64,000 nucleotides of DNA from Mycobacterium sp. Z3061 (GCF_031583025.1 NZ_CP134062.1:248001-312000); one strand, 5' to 3'. Positions 52,386 to 60,873 are shown, counted from the stretch's first letter. Notes: generated from the sequence alone by a model not told the origin. Translations and numbers: made by a program.

Positions 52386-52405
52386 ATAATAGAACACAAT
52401 GTGTG
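52386..52405. promoter_or_regulatory. Island motif with perfect ACACA-A-TGTGT palindrome
   Basis: AATAGAAC (52388-52395) overlaps the minus-strand -10 TATTAT (52391-52386) and runs into ACACAATGTGT (about 52394-52404), a perfect odd palindrome. It sits between a crotonase operon and the TetR gene at 52479. Confidence 0.65.
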
Positions 52406-52478
52406 CAAGTGTCATACGATGGTTGTAGTCGGAGGGCTCGTACCGGCTATCCCTCCGAAGGCGTTACGGTGGTCGGCG

Positions 52479-53087
52479 ATGACGCAGGCGAACGAAGCTG
52501 CTACGGGTCGCGAATTACAGCGCCTTGCGACCCGCGAGCGCGTTTACCAGGCGGCCGTGGATGAGTTCGAACGCTCGGGTGTGGCAGATGCCGACATCAG
52601 CACGATCGTCTCGGCTGCGGGTGTGTCCCGCGGCACCTTCTACTTTCATTTCCCGACCAAGGAACACGCCCTGGCAGAATTTGCGCGGCGCGCGGAAGCC
52701 GGAATCGGAAGCGAGCTGTCCGTAGCGTTGTCGTCGGTCGAAGACCTCGCCACCGCGTTATTGAAGGTCATCCGGCTCGTAGCAGCCGAAGAGGAACGGC
52801 TCGGCCACATCCTGTTTCGCGACGTCCTCAGCCTCTACTTCTCGCCGAGCCAACCCCAACTCAGTGACTCCGGAACCCACCCGCTCGTCCACATCGTGAT
52901 CGAACAGATCGAGCTCGCGCGCGACCGGGGCGAGGTTTACGGCGACGTCGAGGCCGAGTACAGCGGGGTCTTCTTCCTGATCGGCCTGTACGGGCTGCTG
53001 ATCACCAACCGTGACGACGCGGCGGTCCGCATGGGGGTGCTGGAGAAGTACCTGAGCAGCTTCTGCCGGGGCCTGCTGGTCCGATAG
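52479..53087 (+). CDS. TetR family transcriptional regulator, candidate island regulator
   Basis: A 202-residue TetR protein. The helix-turn-helix is DISTIVSAAGVSRGTFYFHFPTKEHALAEF (about residues 40-68), followed by a helical effector domain. ATG 52479 gives a normal N-terminus; in-frame GTG 52401 and ATG 52419 would add an implausible 20-26 residues. TACGGT lies 8 bases before the ATG. It is divergent from a crotonase operon whose promoter contains the island motif and a palindrome, so it is a good candidate for the protein that reads the motif. Confidence 0.87.
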   Translation: MTQANEAATGRELQRLATRERVYQAAVDEFERSGVADADISTIVSAAGVSRGTFYFHFPTKEHALAEFARRAEAGIGSELSVALSSVEDLATALLKVIRLVAAEEERLGHILFRDVLSLYFSPSQPQLSDSGTHPLVHIVIEQIELARDRGEVYGDVEAEYSGVFFLIGLYGLLITNRDDAAVRMGVLEKYLSSFCRGLLVR

Positions 53088-53093
53088 GAGCGG

Positions 53094-53957
53094 TCAGTCG
53101 GCCTGACTCAAACCGTCGGACGGCACCAACCACGCCGGCCGGCGGGTCTCGACGAATGCGTCGCGATCGTGGCCCACCGGCCACTCGGGCGGCCGCTTCT
53201 GCAGGAATGCGGTGAATGCCTCGATCTGCTCGGTGGTGCCGATCGAGGACCAGTAGCCGGTGACGTCGACCGGAGGCAAGGCGCGAGCCATTTCGCGCTT
53301 GACTGCTGCGCGCGCCGCCGGCCCGGTTTTGCGAACTCGTTCCAGCAGCGTGTCCACTTCGGCCTCAAGTGAGTCGTGTGGAACCACCCTGCCGACCAGG
53401 CCCAGTCGCTCGGCCTCCACCGCGTCGATCCAATCATTGCCGTAAATCAGATGATTGGCCCTCAGGGTGCCGAGTCGCTGCGGCAGCCGCGCCGCCACGA
53501 ACGCTTCATACACCCCGCGGGTGAGATCTGGAACCCTGAAGCGGGCCCGGTCGGATGCGATGACCAGGTCTGCGAACAGCGTCATCACCAGGCCTCCGCC
53601 GAGGGCGATGCCGTTGACCGCGCAAACCACCAGTTTGGGTATCTTGCCGAGGGTTTCGAACGGCGTGCCGTCATAGGATTCGGTGAACGCGTCCCATTGC
53701 CGATCGGGGTTACCCACCGCATTCATGTCCCCGCCGGCGCAGAACGTCTCGCCGACACCGGTGATGACCAGAAAACTCAGAGCGGGTTCGTCGGCGACGA
53801 TCATTGCGGCCCGCTTGATGCCGTGATAGCCGTCGGCGCTGACGGCGTTCTTCTTCTCGGGCCGGTTGATGGTGACCGTGAGGGTGTCACCTGTGATGCG
53901 TCCCATCAGCTCCGGCGCACCCAGGTCCACGATGGCCGAGTATGGCAGCGGCGTCAC
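53094..53957 (-). CDS. Enoyl-CoA hydratase/isomerase family protein
   Basis: A 287-residue crotonase. FCAGGDMNAVG and VNGIALGGGLVMTLFADLV form the oxyanion hole; FRVPDLTRGVYEAFVAARL is the active loop, with a Glu displaced from its usual position. GTG overlaps the lipoyl-protein stop (GTGA). It ends an operon headed by the fused E1 component. Confidence 0.87.
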   Translation of the reverse strand: MTPLPYSAIVDLGAPELMGRITGDTLTVTINRPEKKNAVSADGYHGIKRAAMIVADEPALSFLVITGVGETFCAGGDMNAVGNPDRQWDAFTESYDGTPFETLGKIPKLVVCAVNGIALGGGLVMTLFADLVIASDRARFRVPDLTRGVYEAFVAARLPQRLGTLRANHLIYGNDWIDAVEAERLGLVGRVVPHDSLEAEVDTLLERVRKTGPAARAAVKREMARALPPVDVTGYWSSIGTTEQIEAFTAFLQKRPPEWPVGHDRDAFVETRRPAWLVPSDGLSQAD

Positions 53958-54187
53958 TGCTCTCCGATCACAGCAAGCAGTTCGCCTACGTCGTAGGTGT
54001 TTCCGGCTGCTACCTTCCAGCTGACCACCCCACTGGCCGGGGCCTCAATGTCCATCTCGACCTTGTCGGTGGCGATTTGATAGAGACGCTCGCCCGCTGA
54101 TATCGGAGCGCCGTCTTCGACGTACAACTCGGTGAGTTCCGCCTCGGTGATCGCGTCGCCCGGTTTGGGCATCCGGATTTCGATCAC
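53954..54187 (-). CDS. Free-standing lipoyl-domain protein
   Basis: A 77-residue protein that is only a lipoyl domain: MIEIRMPKPGDAITEAELTE, then TDKVEMDIEAPASG with the lipoylated Lys42. It lacks the peripheral-subunit-binding and acyltransferase domains of an E2 protein. GTG overlaps the E1 stop (GTGA). It probably receives the decarboxylated acyl group or electrons from the E1 encoded before it, much as glycine-cleavage H protein does, and passes them on to an acyltransferase or dihydrolipoyl dehydrogenase encoded elsewhere. Confidence 0.88.
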   Translation of the reverse strand: MIEIRMPKPGDAITEAELTELYVEDGAPISAGERLYQIATDKVEMDIEAPASGVVSWKVAAGNTYDVGELLAVIGEQ

Positions 54188-56205
54188 ATCATCCCCCTGA
54201 TCGCCTCGACGAGTCGGCCGGCATCCGGGCGACAGGCCGCTTCGAGGTTGGCCGCGCGGGGCACCGGCGTATAGCTGCCGGCGACACGCTGAATAGGGCT
54301 GGTCAGCACACCGAACAATGCGGTTCCGACGGCGGCCGCGATCTCGGCTCCGGGACCGCAGAATTGAACGGACTCATGCGCCACAATAAGTCGCGTCGTC
54401 TTTCGCACGGACTGCAGCACGGTCTCGAGGTCCAGGGGCACCAACGTCCGCAGGTCGACGACCTCAACCGAAATACCCTCAGTGGCAAGCTGTTTCGCGG
54501 CCTCCAGTGCTGCGTGTACGACGGTACCGTAGGTGCAGATCGTGACATCGGTGCCGGACTGCTTGACGTCGGCCCGGCCGAGGGGGATCGAGTAGTCTGC
54601 AGTTGGCACCGGGCCTTTACCGCCACCGTAGAACAGCTTCATCGACTCGATGAACAGGCACGGATCGTCGTCAGCCAGACAACTATTGAGCAGGCCGACT
54701 GCGTCGGCAGCGGTACTGGGCCATACCACCTTGAGACCTGGTGTGTGCATCGCCCACGCTTCGAACGCTTGCGAATGTTGCGGACCGGCGCCCATGCCGA
54801 CCATGGCGCGGATAACCACCGGAGCACCTTGCCGGCCACCCGACAAATACCGGATCTTCGCCACGTGGTTCGCGATCTGGTCCATGGCGACACCCAGGAA
54901 GTCCATGAACATCAGCTCCGCCACCGGCCGGAGGCCACCCAGCGCGGCCCCGAGCGCAGCACCGACGATCGACGACTCGGCAATCGGGGTATCGCGCACA
55001 CGGCTGGTGCCGTACTTGGTGGACAGCCCGGCCGTAATCCTGAACATCCCGCCGCCCGCCTCGTCGGCGATGTCCTCGCCCAGCAGGATGATCGAATCGT
55101 CTTTCGCCATGGCACGATCGAGCGTGCGGTTGATGGCCTGGACGAGCCCGAGATTCTCGCTCTCGCCGTCCGGTACCGGGGCGTAATGGGTTACCGGTGC
55201 GGCTATTTCGGTGCCACCCGCGGCAAAGACGTCGCGATTGAGTTCGTCGATCTGCGGTGGCTCGGCGTCGCGAGCGGCTACGAATGCTGCGTCGATTTCG
55301 GCGGCCAGATCTGCGTCGACACGGGCGAGTTCGTCTGCCGAGGCCGCGCCGTCGTCGATAAGCCGTTGCCGGAATCTGGCAAAGGGGGGGTCGGCGCGCT
55401 TGGCCGCGAGTTCGGCAGCGTCGGCGTACGACATCTGGTCGCCGAAGTAATGGCCTTGCAGTCGGTATCCGACCGCCTCGACGAACGACGGGCCCTGACC
55501 CGAGCGTGCGCGCTCCACGGCCTCGGCCACCACCTGGTACACCACCACCGGATCGTCACCGTCGACGGTGACCCCGGGGATCGAGTAAGCGGCGGCGCGA
55601 TCGGACAACGGACTCGAGCGGGTGTAGCCGGCTACGGGTGTCGATTCTGCCCAGGCGTTGTTCTGGCAGAAGAAGACCACCGGAAGTGACCACAGCGCCG
55701 CCATGTTCATGGCTTCGTGGACGTACCCGATGCTCGTCGCGCCGTCGCCGAAGCTCACCAACACAACCTGCCCGGTGGCCCTGATCTCGGCGGCCAGCGC
55801 AATGCCGTTGGCGATCAACGGCCCCGCCCCGACGATGCCGGTGGTCCAGGCGATGCCGTGCTCGGGGTCGAAGATTCCCATCGCTCCGGCCTTGCCCTTG
55901 GACAATCCGGTGCCGCGGCCAAGGATCTCGGCGAAATACAGGGGTAGGTCGATTCCCTTGGCGACTACATCCCCGAGCCCGCGGTAGGTGGTGACCAGCT
56001 GGTCCGATTGCGACAACGCCAGAGCCGCTCCGGCCGACATCGCCTCCTGTCCCGTCACAGGCCAGTAGCTCATCGCGATCTCGCCGGACGACAACCCCTT
56101 GCGTACGCGCTGATCGGCGTGGCTCACCCGGCTCATCAAGCGGTAAAGGTCGAGGGCACGTTCGCGGCTCAGCGTCCCGACACCGGCGTCTGACTGCGTG
56201 GTCAT
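54184..56205 (-). CDS. 2-oxoacid dehydrogenase E1, alpha and beta subunits fused
   Basis: A 673-residue thiamine-diphosphate enzyme. The alpha half contains the ThDP motif from GDGATS (153-158) to QNN (181-183). The beta half begins near residue 353 (LGLVQAINRTLDRAMAKDD) and keeps GEDIADEAGG, DTPIAESSIVG and the transketolase C-terminal domain. In most acetoin or branched-chain E1 enzymes these are two proteins. ATG 56205 follows GGAG. It heads an operon with a lone lipoyl protein and a crotonase. Likely role: oxidative decarboxylation of a 2-oxoacid or alpha-cleavage of a diketone produced in the pathway. Confidence 0.9.
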   Translation of the reverse strand: MTTQSDAGVGTLSRERALDLYRLMSRVSHADQRVRKGLSSGEIAMSYWPVTGQEAMSAGAALALSQSDQLVTTYRGLGDVVAKGIDLPLYFAEILGRGTGLSKGKAGAMGIFDPEHGIAWTTGIVGAGPLIANGIALAAEIRATGQVVLVSFGDGATSIGYVHEAMNMAALWSLPVVFFCQNNAWAESTPVAGYTRSSPLSDRAAAYSIPGVTVDGDDPVVVYQVVAEAVERARSGQGPSFVEAVGYRLQGHYFGDQMSYADAAELAAKRADPPFARFRQRLIDDGAASADELARVDADLAAEIDAAFVAARDAEPPQIDELNRDVFAAGGTEIAAPVTHYAPVPDGESENLGLVQAINRTLDRAMAKDDSIILLGEDIADEAGGGMFRITAGLSTKYGTSRVRDTPIAESSIVGAALGAALGGLRPVAELMFMDFLGVAMDQIANHVAKIRYLSGGRQGAPVVIRAMVGMGAGPQHSQAFEAWAMHTPGLKVVWPSTAADAVGLLNSCLADDDPCLFIESMKLFYGGGKGPVPTADYSIPLGRADVKQSGTDVTICTYGTVVHAALEAAKQLATEGISVEVVDLRTLVPLDLETVLQSVRKTTRLIVAHESVQFCGPGAEIAAAVGTALFGVLTSPIQRVAGSYTPVPRAANLEAACRPDAGRLVEAIRGMM

Positions 56206-56241
56206 TGCTACTCCTTCGCGGTGCGCGCCTTGCCAAAGTCT

Positions 56242-56271
56242 ACAATAGAACGGAATGTGTCCAATCGTTCT
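56242..56271. promoter_or_regulatory. Island motif at the E1 promoter
   Basis: AATAGAAC (56244-56251) overlaps the minus-strand -10 TATTGT (56247-56242). AGAACG (56247-56252) and CGTTCT (56266-56271) are perfect inverted repeats separated by 13 bases. The 115-base gap 56206-56320 holds no gene. Confidence 0.65.
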
Positions 56272-56320
56272 GTTGCTGTTCGTTAGCGCCGGGAGGTGTT
56301 AGCCGGTTACCGGCACCGGC

Positions 56321-56707
56321 TCAAGTGAGTAACGCCAGCTGTGCTGCCAGCAGCGTCCGGTCGAAATAGCAGCGTTCCAGAATCAGATCCGGCCCGCGGA
56401 AGCCGAACAGATTGATACTCAACATATCCATCGGCGTGTCCGGCGCGGTGGTGCGCGTTTCGACGATTAGACCGTTGTCGCCGTGGTAGAGCGACGCAGC
56501 CGAATACCGCAGCAGCGGCAGGTCCGTCCACTGCTGTACCAGCATCGCGCGCACCGCGGCATCTCCGTCGAAAACTGCTCCGGTAGGTATGATTTCGTAA
56601 CGAGGGTGAGTGAAGGTAGCCATCACCGCATCGAGATCGCGGGCGTTCTCGGCGGCGACATGTCGCAGCACGAGTTCCTCCCGGTGCCTCTGTAGTTCGG
56701 TAATCAT
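56321..56707 (-). CDS. NTF2/SnoaL-like protein
   Basis: A 128-residue single-domain protein: ELQRHREELVLRHVAAENAR, DLDAVMATFTHPRYEIIP and later strands fit the SnoaL-like fold of small ligand binders or cyclases. ATG 56707 overlaps the DUF35 stop (ATGA). It is the last gene of the five-gene operon starting at 60825. Confidence 0.78.
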   Translation of the reverse strand: MITELQRHREELVLRHVAAENARDLDAVMATFTHPRYEIIPTGAVFDGDAAVRAMLVQQWTDLPLLRYSAASLYHGDNGLIVETRTTAPDTPMDMLSINLFGFRGPDLILERCYFDRTLLAAQLALLT

Positions 56708-57099
56708 CGCGGCTCGAACACCGCCAGATTGCGACCATCGTCCAAGGCCAGCCAGGTCACCCCGACTCTGTCGCCCACCGCGGGTGGTGGCCCGAAGACG
56801 TTGGACATCATGCGTACTCCCTCCGCAAGGTCTACCAGCACAACCGAATACGGCACCTTGTCCGCCAACGCGGGTAGCGCCGGCCGGTGATGCACACTGA
56901 CCGCGTAGACAACACCCGCACCGCTGAGTGTTTCCCAACGCAACCGGGAATCACCGCAGTATGGGCACGCAAATCGCGGATACCAGACCAGACGAGAGCA
57001 GGACTCGCAACGCTGCATGGTGAGCTCGCAACGCCGCGTGGCGTCCCAGAACGGCGCGGAGACAGTACTGGGCGATGGGACAGGCAGCGACTCGGTCAC
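56704..57099 (-). CDS. DUF35 (zinc ribbon plus OB fold) protein
   Basis: A 131-residue protein with the rubredoxin-like zinc ribbon Cys31-x2-Cys34 and Cys45-x2-Cys48 followed by an OB fold (PYSVVLVDLAEGVRMMSNVFG). This is the complete DUF35 layout of ChsH2-type partners. The GTG start overlaps the thiolase-fold stop (GTGA). It should stabilise and activate the thiolase-fold protein and help bind acyl-CoA. Confidence 0.9.
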   Translation of the reverse strand: MTESLPVPSPSTVSAPFWDATRRCELTMQRCESCSRLVWYPRFACPYCGDSRLRWETLSGAGVVYAVSVHHRPALPALADKVPYSVVLVDLAEGVRMMSNVFGPPPAVGDRVGVTWLALDDGRNLAVFEPR

Positions 57100-58265
57100 A
57101 ACGTGGCCTCCGTTCCCAGGATCACGGTCGAGGTCGCCGACAACACCCCGCCGGTACCGTGTGCTACCGCGGTCGCGGCGCCGTCGACCTGGCGGTCACC
57201 GCATTCGCCCCGCAACTGGCGGGCGGCCTCGACAAGCAGGAAGGCGCCGAACGCACCGGGGTGTGTGTAGGCCAGGCCACCTCCGCTCGTCTGTCCGGGC
57301 AGCGCTCCGCCGGGTCCGAGCACTCCTTCGGCGACAAAAGGGCCGCCTTCACCCTTGGGGCAGAACCCGAGGTCTTCGAGCGCGAGCAGCACGGTGATGG
57401 TGAACGAGTCGTAGAGCTGCACGACGTCGATGTCGCGGGGAGACAGCTGAGCGGTTTTGAATGCCGCGGGCCCGGAGACAGATCCGGGTGTGACTGTCAG
57501 ATCAGGCATCTGGGAGATCATCGCGTGCGAGGCCGCCGACGCGGCGCCCAGGACCATCACAGGCTGGGTGGCCAACGCGCGTGCCCGTCCGGTGCTGGTG
57601 ATCACGATCGCCGCGGCTCCGTCGGTGACCAGGCAACACTCCAATTTGTGCAGCGGCTCGGCAATGAAGCCCGAGCTCAACACGTCATCCACCGTGATCG
57701 CTTCGCGCAGATGCGCACGCGGATTCAAGGCGGCCCATCGTCTGGTGTCTACCGCGATTTGAGCCAATTGCGCTGCGGTGGTTCCGTACTCGGCCATATG
57801 TCGGCTGGCGGCCAGCGCGTACGCGCTGATCGGCAACATCACCCCGTACGGAGTCTCCCATTCCAGTCGCTCGGGAGTGGCGAAGACGCCCAGTCCTTTC
57901 TCGCCACGCCGGCGGGCCGCTCGTGGCGTCGAGGCGTACACGATCACGACCGTTTCGGCCGCACCGGCGGCGATGGCAGCAGCGGCATGCTCGACATACA
58001 GCCCGTAGCTCGCCCCGCCGGTCTGAGTAGAGTCGGTGAACCGCGGTGCGATTCCCAGATACTCGGCAAGTTCCACGGCGTGCATCAGGGTTCCGCCGGT
58101 ACAACAGCATAACCCGTCCACATCACGCAGCGACATACCCGCGTCAGCCAGGGCCGCACTGACGACACGCGCCTCCAGCTCCCGCAGCGGAACGTCGATC
58201 ACGCCGGTGGGCGAAACCTCCTCGGCAACACCGACGATGGCGGCCGCTCCTCGAATCGTCGTCAC
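57096..58265 (-). CDS. Thiolase-fold protein lacking the nucleophilic Cys (Ltp2-like)
   Basis: A 389-residue thiolase homologue. At the position of the nucleophilic Cys the sequence is STQTGGASYGLYV, with no Cys. YDSFT in the middle and the C-terminal GGGLAYTHPGAFG loop are those of the lipid-transfer/Ltp2 branch, where tyrosines do retro-aldol chemistry. It is coupled by 4-base overlaps to a ligase before it and a DUF35 protein after it. Best guess: side-chain aldolase of a CoA-activated, branched or ring-bearing acid. Confidence 0.87.
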   Translation of the reverse strand: MTTIRGAAAIVGVAEEVSPTGVIDVPLRELEARVVSAALADAGMSLRDVDGLCCCTGGTLMHAVELAEYLGIAPRFTDSTQTGGASYGLYVEHAAAAIAAGAAETVVIVYASTPRAARRRGEKGLGVFATPERLEWETPYGVMLPISAYALAASRHMAEYGTTAAQLAQIAVDTRRWAALNPRAHLREAITVDDVLSSGFIAEPLHKLECCLVTDGAAAIVITSTGRARALATQPVMVLGAASAASHAMISQMPDLTVTPGSVSGPAAFKTAQLSPRDIDVVQLYDSFTITVLLALEDLGFCPKGEGGPFVAEGVLGPGGALPGQTSGGGLAYTHPGAFGAFLLVEAARQLRGECGDRQVDGAATAVAHGTGGVLSATSTVILGTEATL

Positions 58266-59755
58266 CGGTACACCCCTTCGAACAGGGCACGCAGGCCTGG
58301 TTGACTGACCTTCAGTGATGGCGTGCGGGGCAGCTCGTCAACCACGACGAGCTGCGCCGGAACCTGATATCGACTTACCCGCGCTCGAACGTAGTCCACA
58401 AGCACCTGCGGCTCGACCTGCGCACCTTCAGCCAACTCGACTGCCGCGACAGGCACTTGGCCGAGGCGCTTGTCAGGTACACCGGTCACGCCGGCGTCGC
58501 GCACCGCGGGGTGGGTGCGCAACACGTTGACGATGTCGGTGGGTGTGATCTTGAAGCCACCGCGGATGATCACGTCGTCGGTGCGTCCGTCGATGTAAAC
58601 GAAGCCGTCTGAGTCAATTCGACCGAGGTCGGTCGTCGACACCCAATCCCCGCCCCGAGTCCGTACCTCAATGCGACCGGGCGTTCCGGCCGGTACCTCT
58701 CGACCGTCGTCCGCGGATACGACCCGGATCTCCCGACCTTCGTGCGGCCGACCTACGCTGCCACGTTTTGTTGCTGCCCATTTGCGGTGCAGGGCGAGGT
58801 TCCAGCCGGCCACTCCACCCGCGAATTCGGTTGCCCCGTAGGACGGCAGCACCGCGACTCCGTATCGTCGCTCGAATTGAGCCTGAACGTCGACCGGCAG
58901 GTGTGCGGTTCCCGAGGTAACAACGTCGACGCTGGCGAAGGCCTCTGGTGCTACGGCGGCGTCCAGCACCATCGCCATCGCCGATGGCACCAAACTCACC
59001 GCGCGCGGTCGATGCCGCGAGAGGAGATCTACGAAGTCCGTCACGCTGAATCGCTCCAGTAGCGCGATCTTCCTGCCTTCGCAGATGTTCAGCAGAGTGC
59101 GGAACAAACCGGACATGTGCACCAAGGGAGACGAGACAATGGCCACCCCCGATCGCAACCTGGGAGCCGGAGCGTCAGATGAACCGTAGTGCACGCCAGC
59201 TGCCGCGACCGTATGCTCAAAGTCGCGGTAGGACAGTGGTATACGCTTCGGTGGACCCGTCGTACCACTGGTCAGCATCTCAACCGCGATCCCGGCCGCG
59301 CCGGCCTTGAACGGGCCTGTACCGAGACTTTCGAGTTCCGGTACGGGCTGGCAGGCGGCCGGTTCGGCCACGACTTGCAATCCGATGGCGTCGCTAGCGG
59401 CGTCGACGACGCCGGTACGTCGCCAGTCGGTTGGCACGGCCACCAACACCGGCAGTCTCAGACTGCGGATTTCTTCGGCGAGCGCGTTGTCACCGTGTGC
59501 AGGGTTGATCGTGACGATGCAACCACCGGCCAGCAGCACTCCCAGCATGGCACCGATCATCGCCGGGTCGTTGCGCAGTATCAGCCCCACGGCGGTGCCG
59601 TCACCCAAATTCGCTGTCATCACCCGGTTTTCCACCGATTTGGCGATGGCGGCCAGTGTCCGCCAGTCGGTCCACGTCCCTCGATATTCGATCGCCGGTG
59701 CTGAGGGATCGAGGGTCAGAACCGTGCGGATGCGGTCAACCAGTCCCCCGGTCAA
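58262..59755 (-). CDS. AMP-dependent acyl-CoA ligase
   Basis: A 497-residue ANL-superfamily enzyme. LTSGTTGPPK (161-170) is the phosphate-binding loop, SYGATEFAGG the core motif, DGFVYIDGRTDD the hinge and PSLKVSQPGL carries the catalytic Lys482. No ATG or GTG fits; TTG 59755 overlaps the luciferase-like stop as TTGA and begins exactly at the conserved helix, so it is taken as the start. It is the only ATP-dependent CoA ligase in the window and is a likely entry enzyme. Confidence 0.9.
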   Translation of the reverse strand: MTGGLVDRIRTVLTLDPSAPAIEYRGTWTDWRTLAAIAKSVENRVMTANLGDGTAVGLILRNDPAMIGAMLGVLLAGGCIVTINPAHGDNALAEEIRSLRLPVLVAVPTDWRRTGVVDAASDAIGLQVVAEPAACQPVPELESLGTGPFKAGAAGIAVEMLTSGTTGPPKRIPLSYRDFEHTVAAAGVHYGSSDAPAPRLRSGVAIVSSPLVHMSGLFRTLLNICEGRKIALLERFSVTDFVDLLSRHRPRAVSLVPSAMAMVLDAAVAPEAFASVDVVTSGTAHLPVDVQAQFERRYGVAVLPSYGATEFAGGVAGWNLALHRKWAATKRGSVGRPHEGREIRVVSADDGREVPAGTPGRIEVRTRGGDWVSTTDLGRIDSDGFVYIDGRTDDVIIRGGFKITPTDIVNVLRTHPAVRDAGVTGVPDKRLGQVPVAAVELAEGAQVEPQVLVDYVRARVSRYQVPAQLVVVDELPRTPSLKVSQPGLRALFEGVYR

Positions 59756-60825
59756 ACTGCGGCGGCCGCGAGCTCGGTGGCGGCCGGGATCACCTCTTGA
59801 GCGAACAACTTCATCGACTCGTACACCTTGGTGCGGTCCATCGCACCGCCGCGTGACATGCGCAACATGATGTTGCGCCAACCCATATCCACGACGGTCC
59901 GCATCTTGTCGATGATGCGGTCCGGGTCGCCCATCAACGTCAGGTGAGAGTTGAGTACCTGTTCGTAACTCTGCTTGTCGTGCTTTTCGAACCAGTCCGA
60001 GTAGGCCTTGTAGTCGGCAGGTATCTGCCCGTCTCGCTCGAACGGGTTCGAGTATTGGCGATGGGTCTGGATCGACAGTTCGACGCTGTCGCGGGGATAG
60101 GTGCGGGCAAAAGCGTCGTCTTGGTGGCAGAACGCGTTGAGAAGCGCCCAGACATTTCCGGTTGCTGCTGCGAGGCCTTTCTCGGACTGGACCTTGAGGT
60201 AGATGTCCAACGCTCCCTGCAGGTCCGGGTCCACCTGATAAGGGTTCCCGATAATCGCACCAAATCCCTTGTCGGCCAGCCACTCAAAGCTGGACGGTGT
60301 CTTCATCACCGTGCCCCACACGGGAATCGGTCGCTGCAGTGGCCGCGGATAGATCGTCACGTCCTCGAGCTGGAAGTATCTGCCTTGGTAACTGACGTTT
60401 TCCTCGCTGAGCAGCCGGTGCACGATCTCCACGCACTCCTGGTACCGGCCGGTGGCCTCGTCCATCGAGATACCGAAACCTTTGAATTCGTGCGCCTGAT
60501 ATCCACGGCCGAACCCGGCGTCGAAACGTCCCCCCGACAACACGTCGACAAGTGCAATGCGTTCGGCCAGCTGAATCGGGTCGTGAAACGGCGCGACCAT
60601 GCATGCCGTTCCAATACGAATTCGCTCGGTCTGGGCCGCGATAGCCGCCGCTACCTGGGGTAGGTCAGCGAGCATGCCGTACGGAGAAAAGTGGTGCTCT
60701 GCCAACCAGACTTCGTCGAAGCCGAGTTCCTCCGCCCAGCGCGCCTCCTGCAGCACGTTGGCCAGCACCTCCTGATCGCTGAGGTGATTGGGCTTGTCGC
60801 CGAGGATGAACACACCGAATCTCAT
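59752..60825 (-). CDS. LLM-class flavin or F420-dependent monooxygenase
   Basis: A 357-residue luciferase-like protein. MRFGVFILGDKPNHLSDQEV, WLAEHHFSPYGMLADLP and GRFDAGFGRGYQAHEFKGFG place it with the alpha-type luciferase/alkanal-monooxygenase branch more than with typical F420 reductases. ATG 60825 follows GGGGGCAG. It heads the five-gene operon down to 56321 and is divergent from the MaoC-TetR-SDR operon across a 95-base gap with two palindromes. Confidence 0.88.
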   Translation of the reverse strand: MRFGVFILGDKPNHLSDQEVLANVLQEARWAEELGFDEVWLAEHHFSPYGMLADLPQVAAAIAAQTERIRIGTACMVAPFHDPIQLAERIALVDVLSGGRFDAGFGRGYQAHEFKGFGISMDEATGRYQECVEIVHRLLSEENVSYQGRYFQLEDVTIYPRPLQRPIPVWGTVMKTPSSFEWLADKGFGAIIGNPYQVDPDLQGALDIYLKVQSEKGLAAATGNVWALLNAFCHQDDAFARTYPRDSVELSIQTHRQYSNPFERDGQIPADYKAYSDWFEKHDKQSYEQVLNSHLTLMGDPDRIIDKMRTVVDMGWRNIMLRMSRGGAMDRTKVYESMKLFAQEVIPAATELAAAAV

Positions 60826-60852
60826 TGGGCTGCCCCCTGCTGAAAACTAGTT

Positions 60853-60873
60853 GCAGTTACTGCCAATATATTG
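60853..60873. promoter_or_regulatory. Adjacent palindromes in divergent promoter
   Basis: GCAGT-T-ACTGC (60853-60863) and CAATATATTG (60864-60873) are perfect palindromes lying side by side midway between two divergent operons. TATATT in the second could be a -10 box in either direction. The TetR encoded at 61751 is the obvious candidate binder. Confidence 0.55.

Noticed and set aside
52401-52478. A TetR start at GTG 52401 or ATG 52419
   Set aside because: The added residues (MCKCHTMVVVGG and following) are unlike TetR N-termini and would be encoded within the palindromic promoter region.
36267-56251. The AATAGAAC sites as KstR operators
   Set aside because: The KstR consensus as I know it needs a TAGAACA-type half and a facing GTTCTA half a few bases away. 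None of the sites has the second half at that spacing, although 56247-56271 has AGAACG and CGTTCT 13 bases apart.
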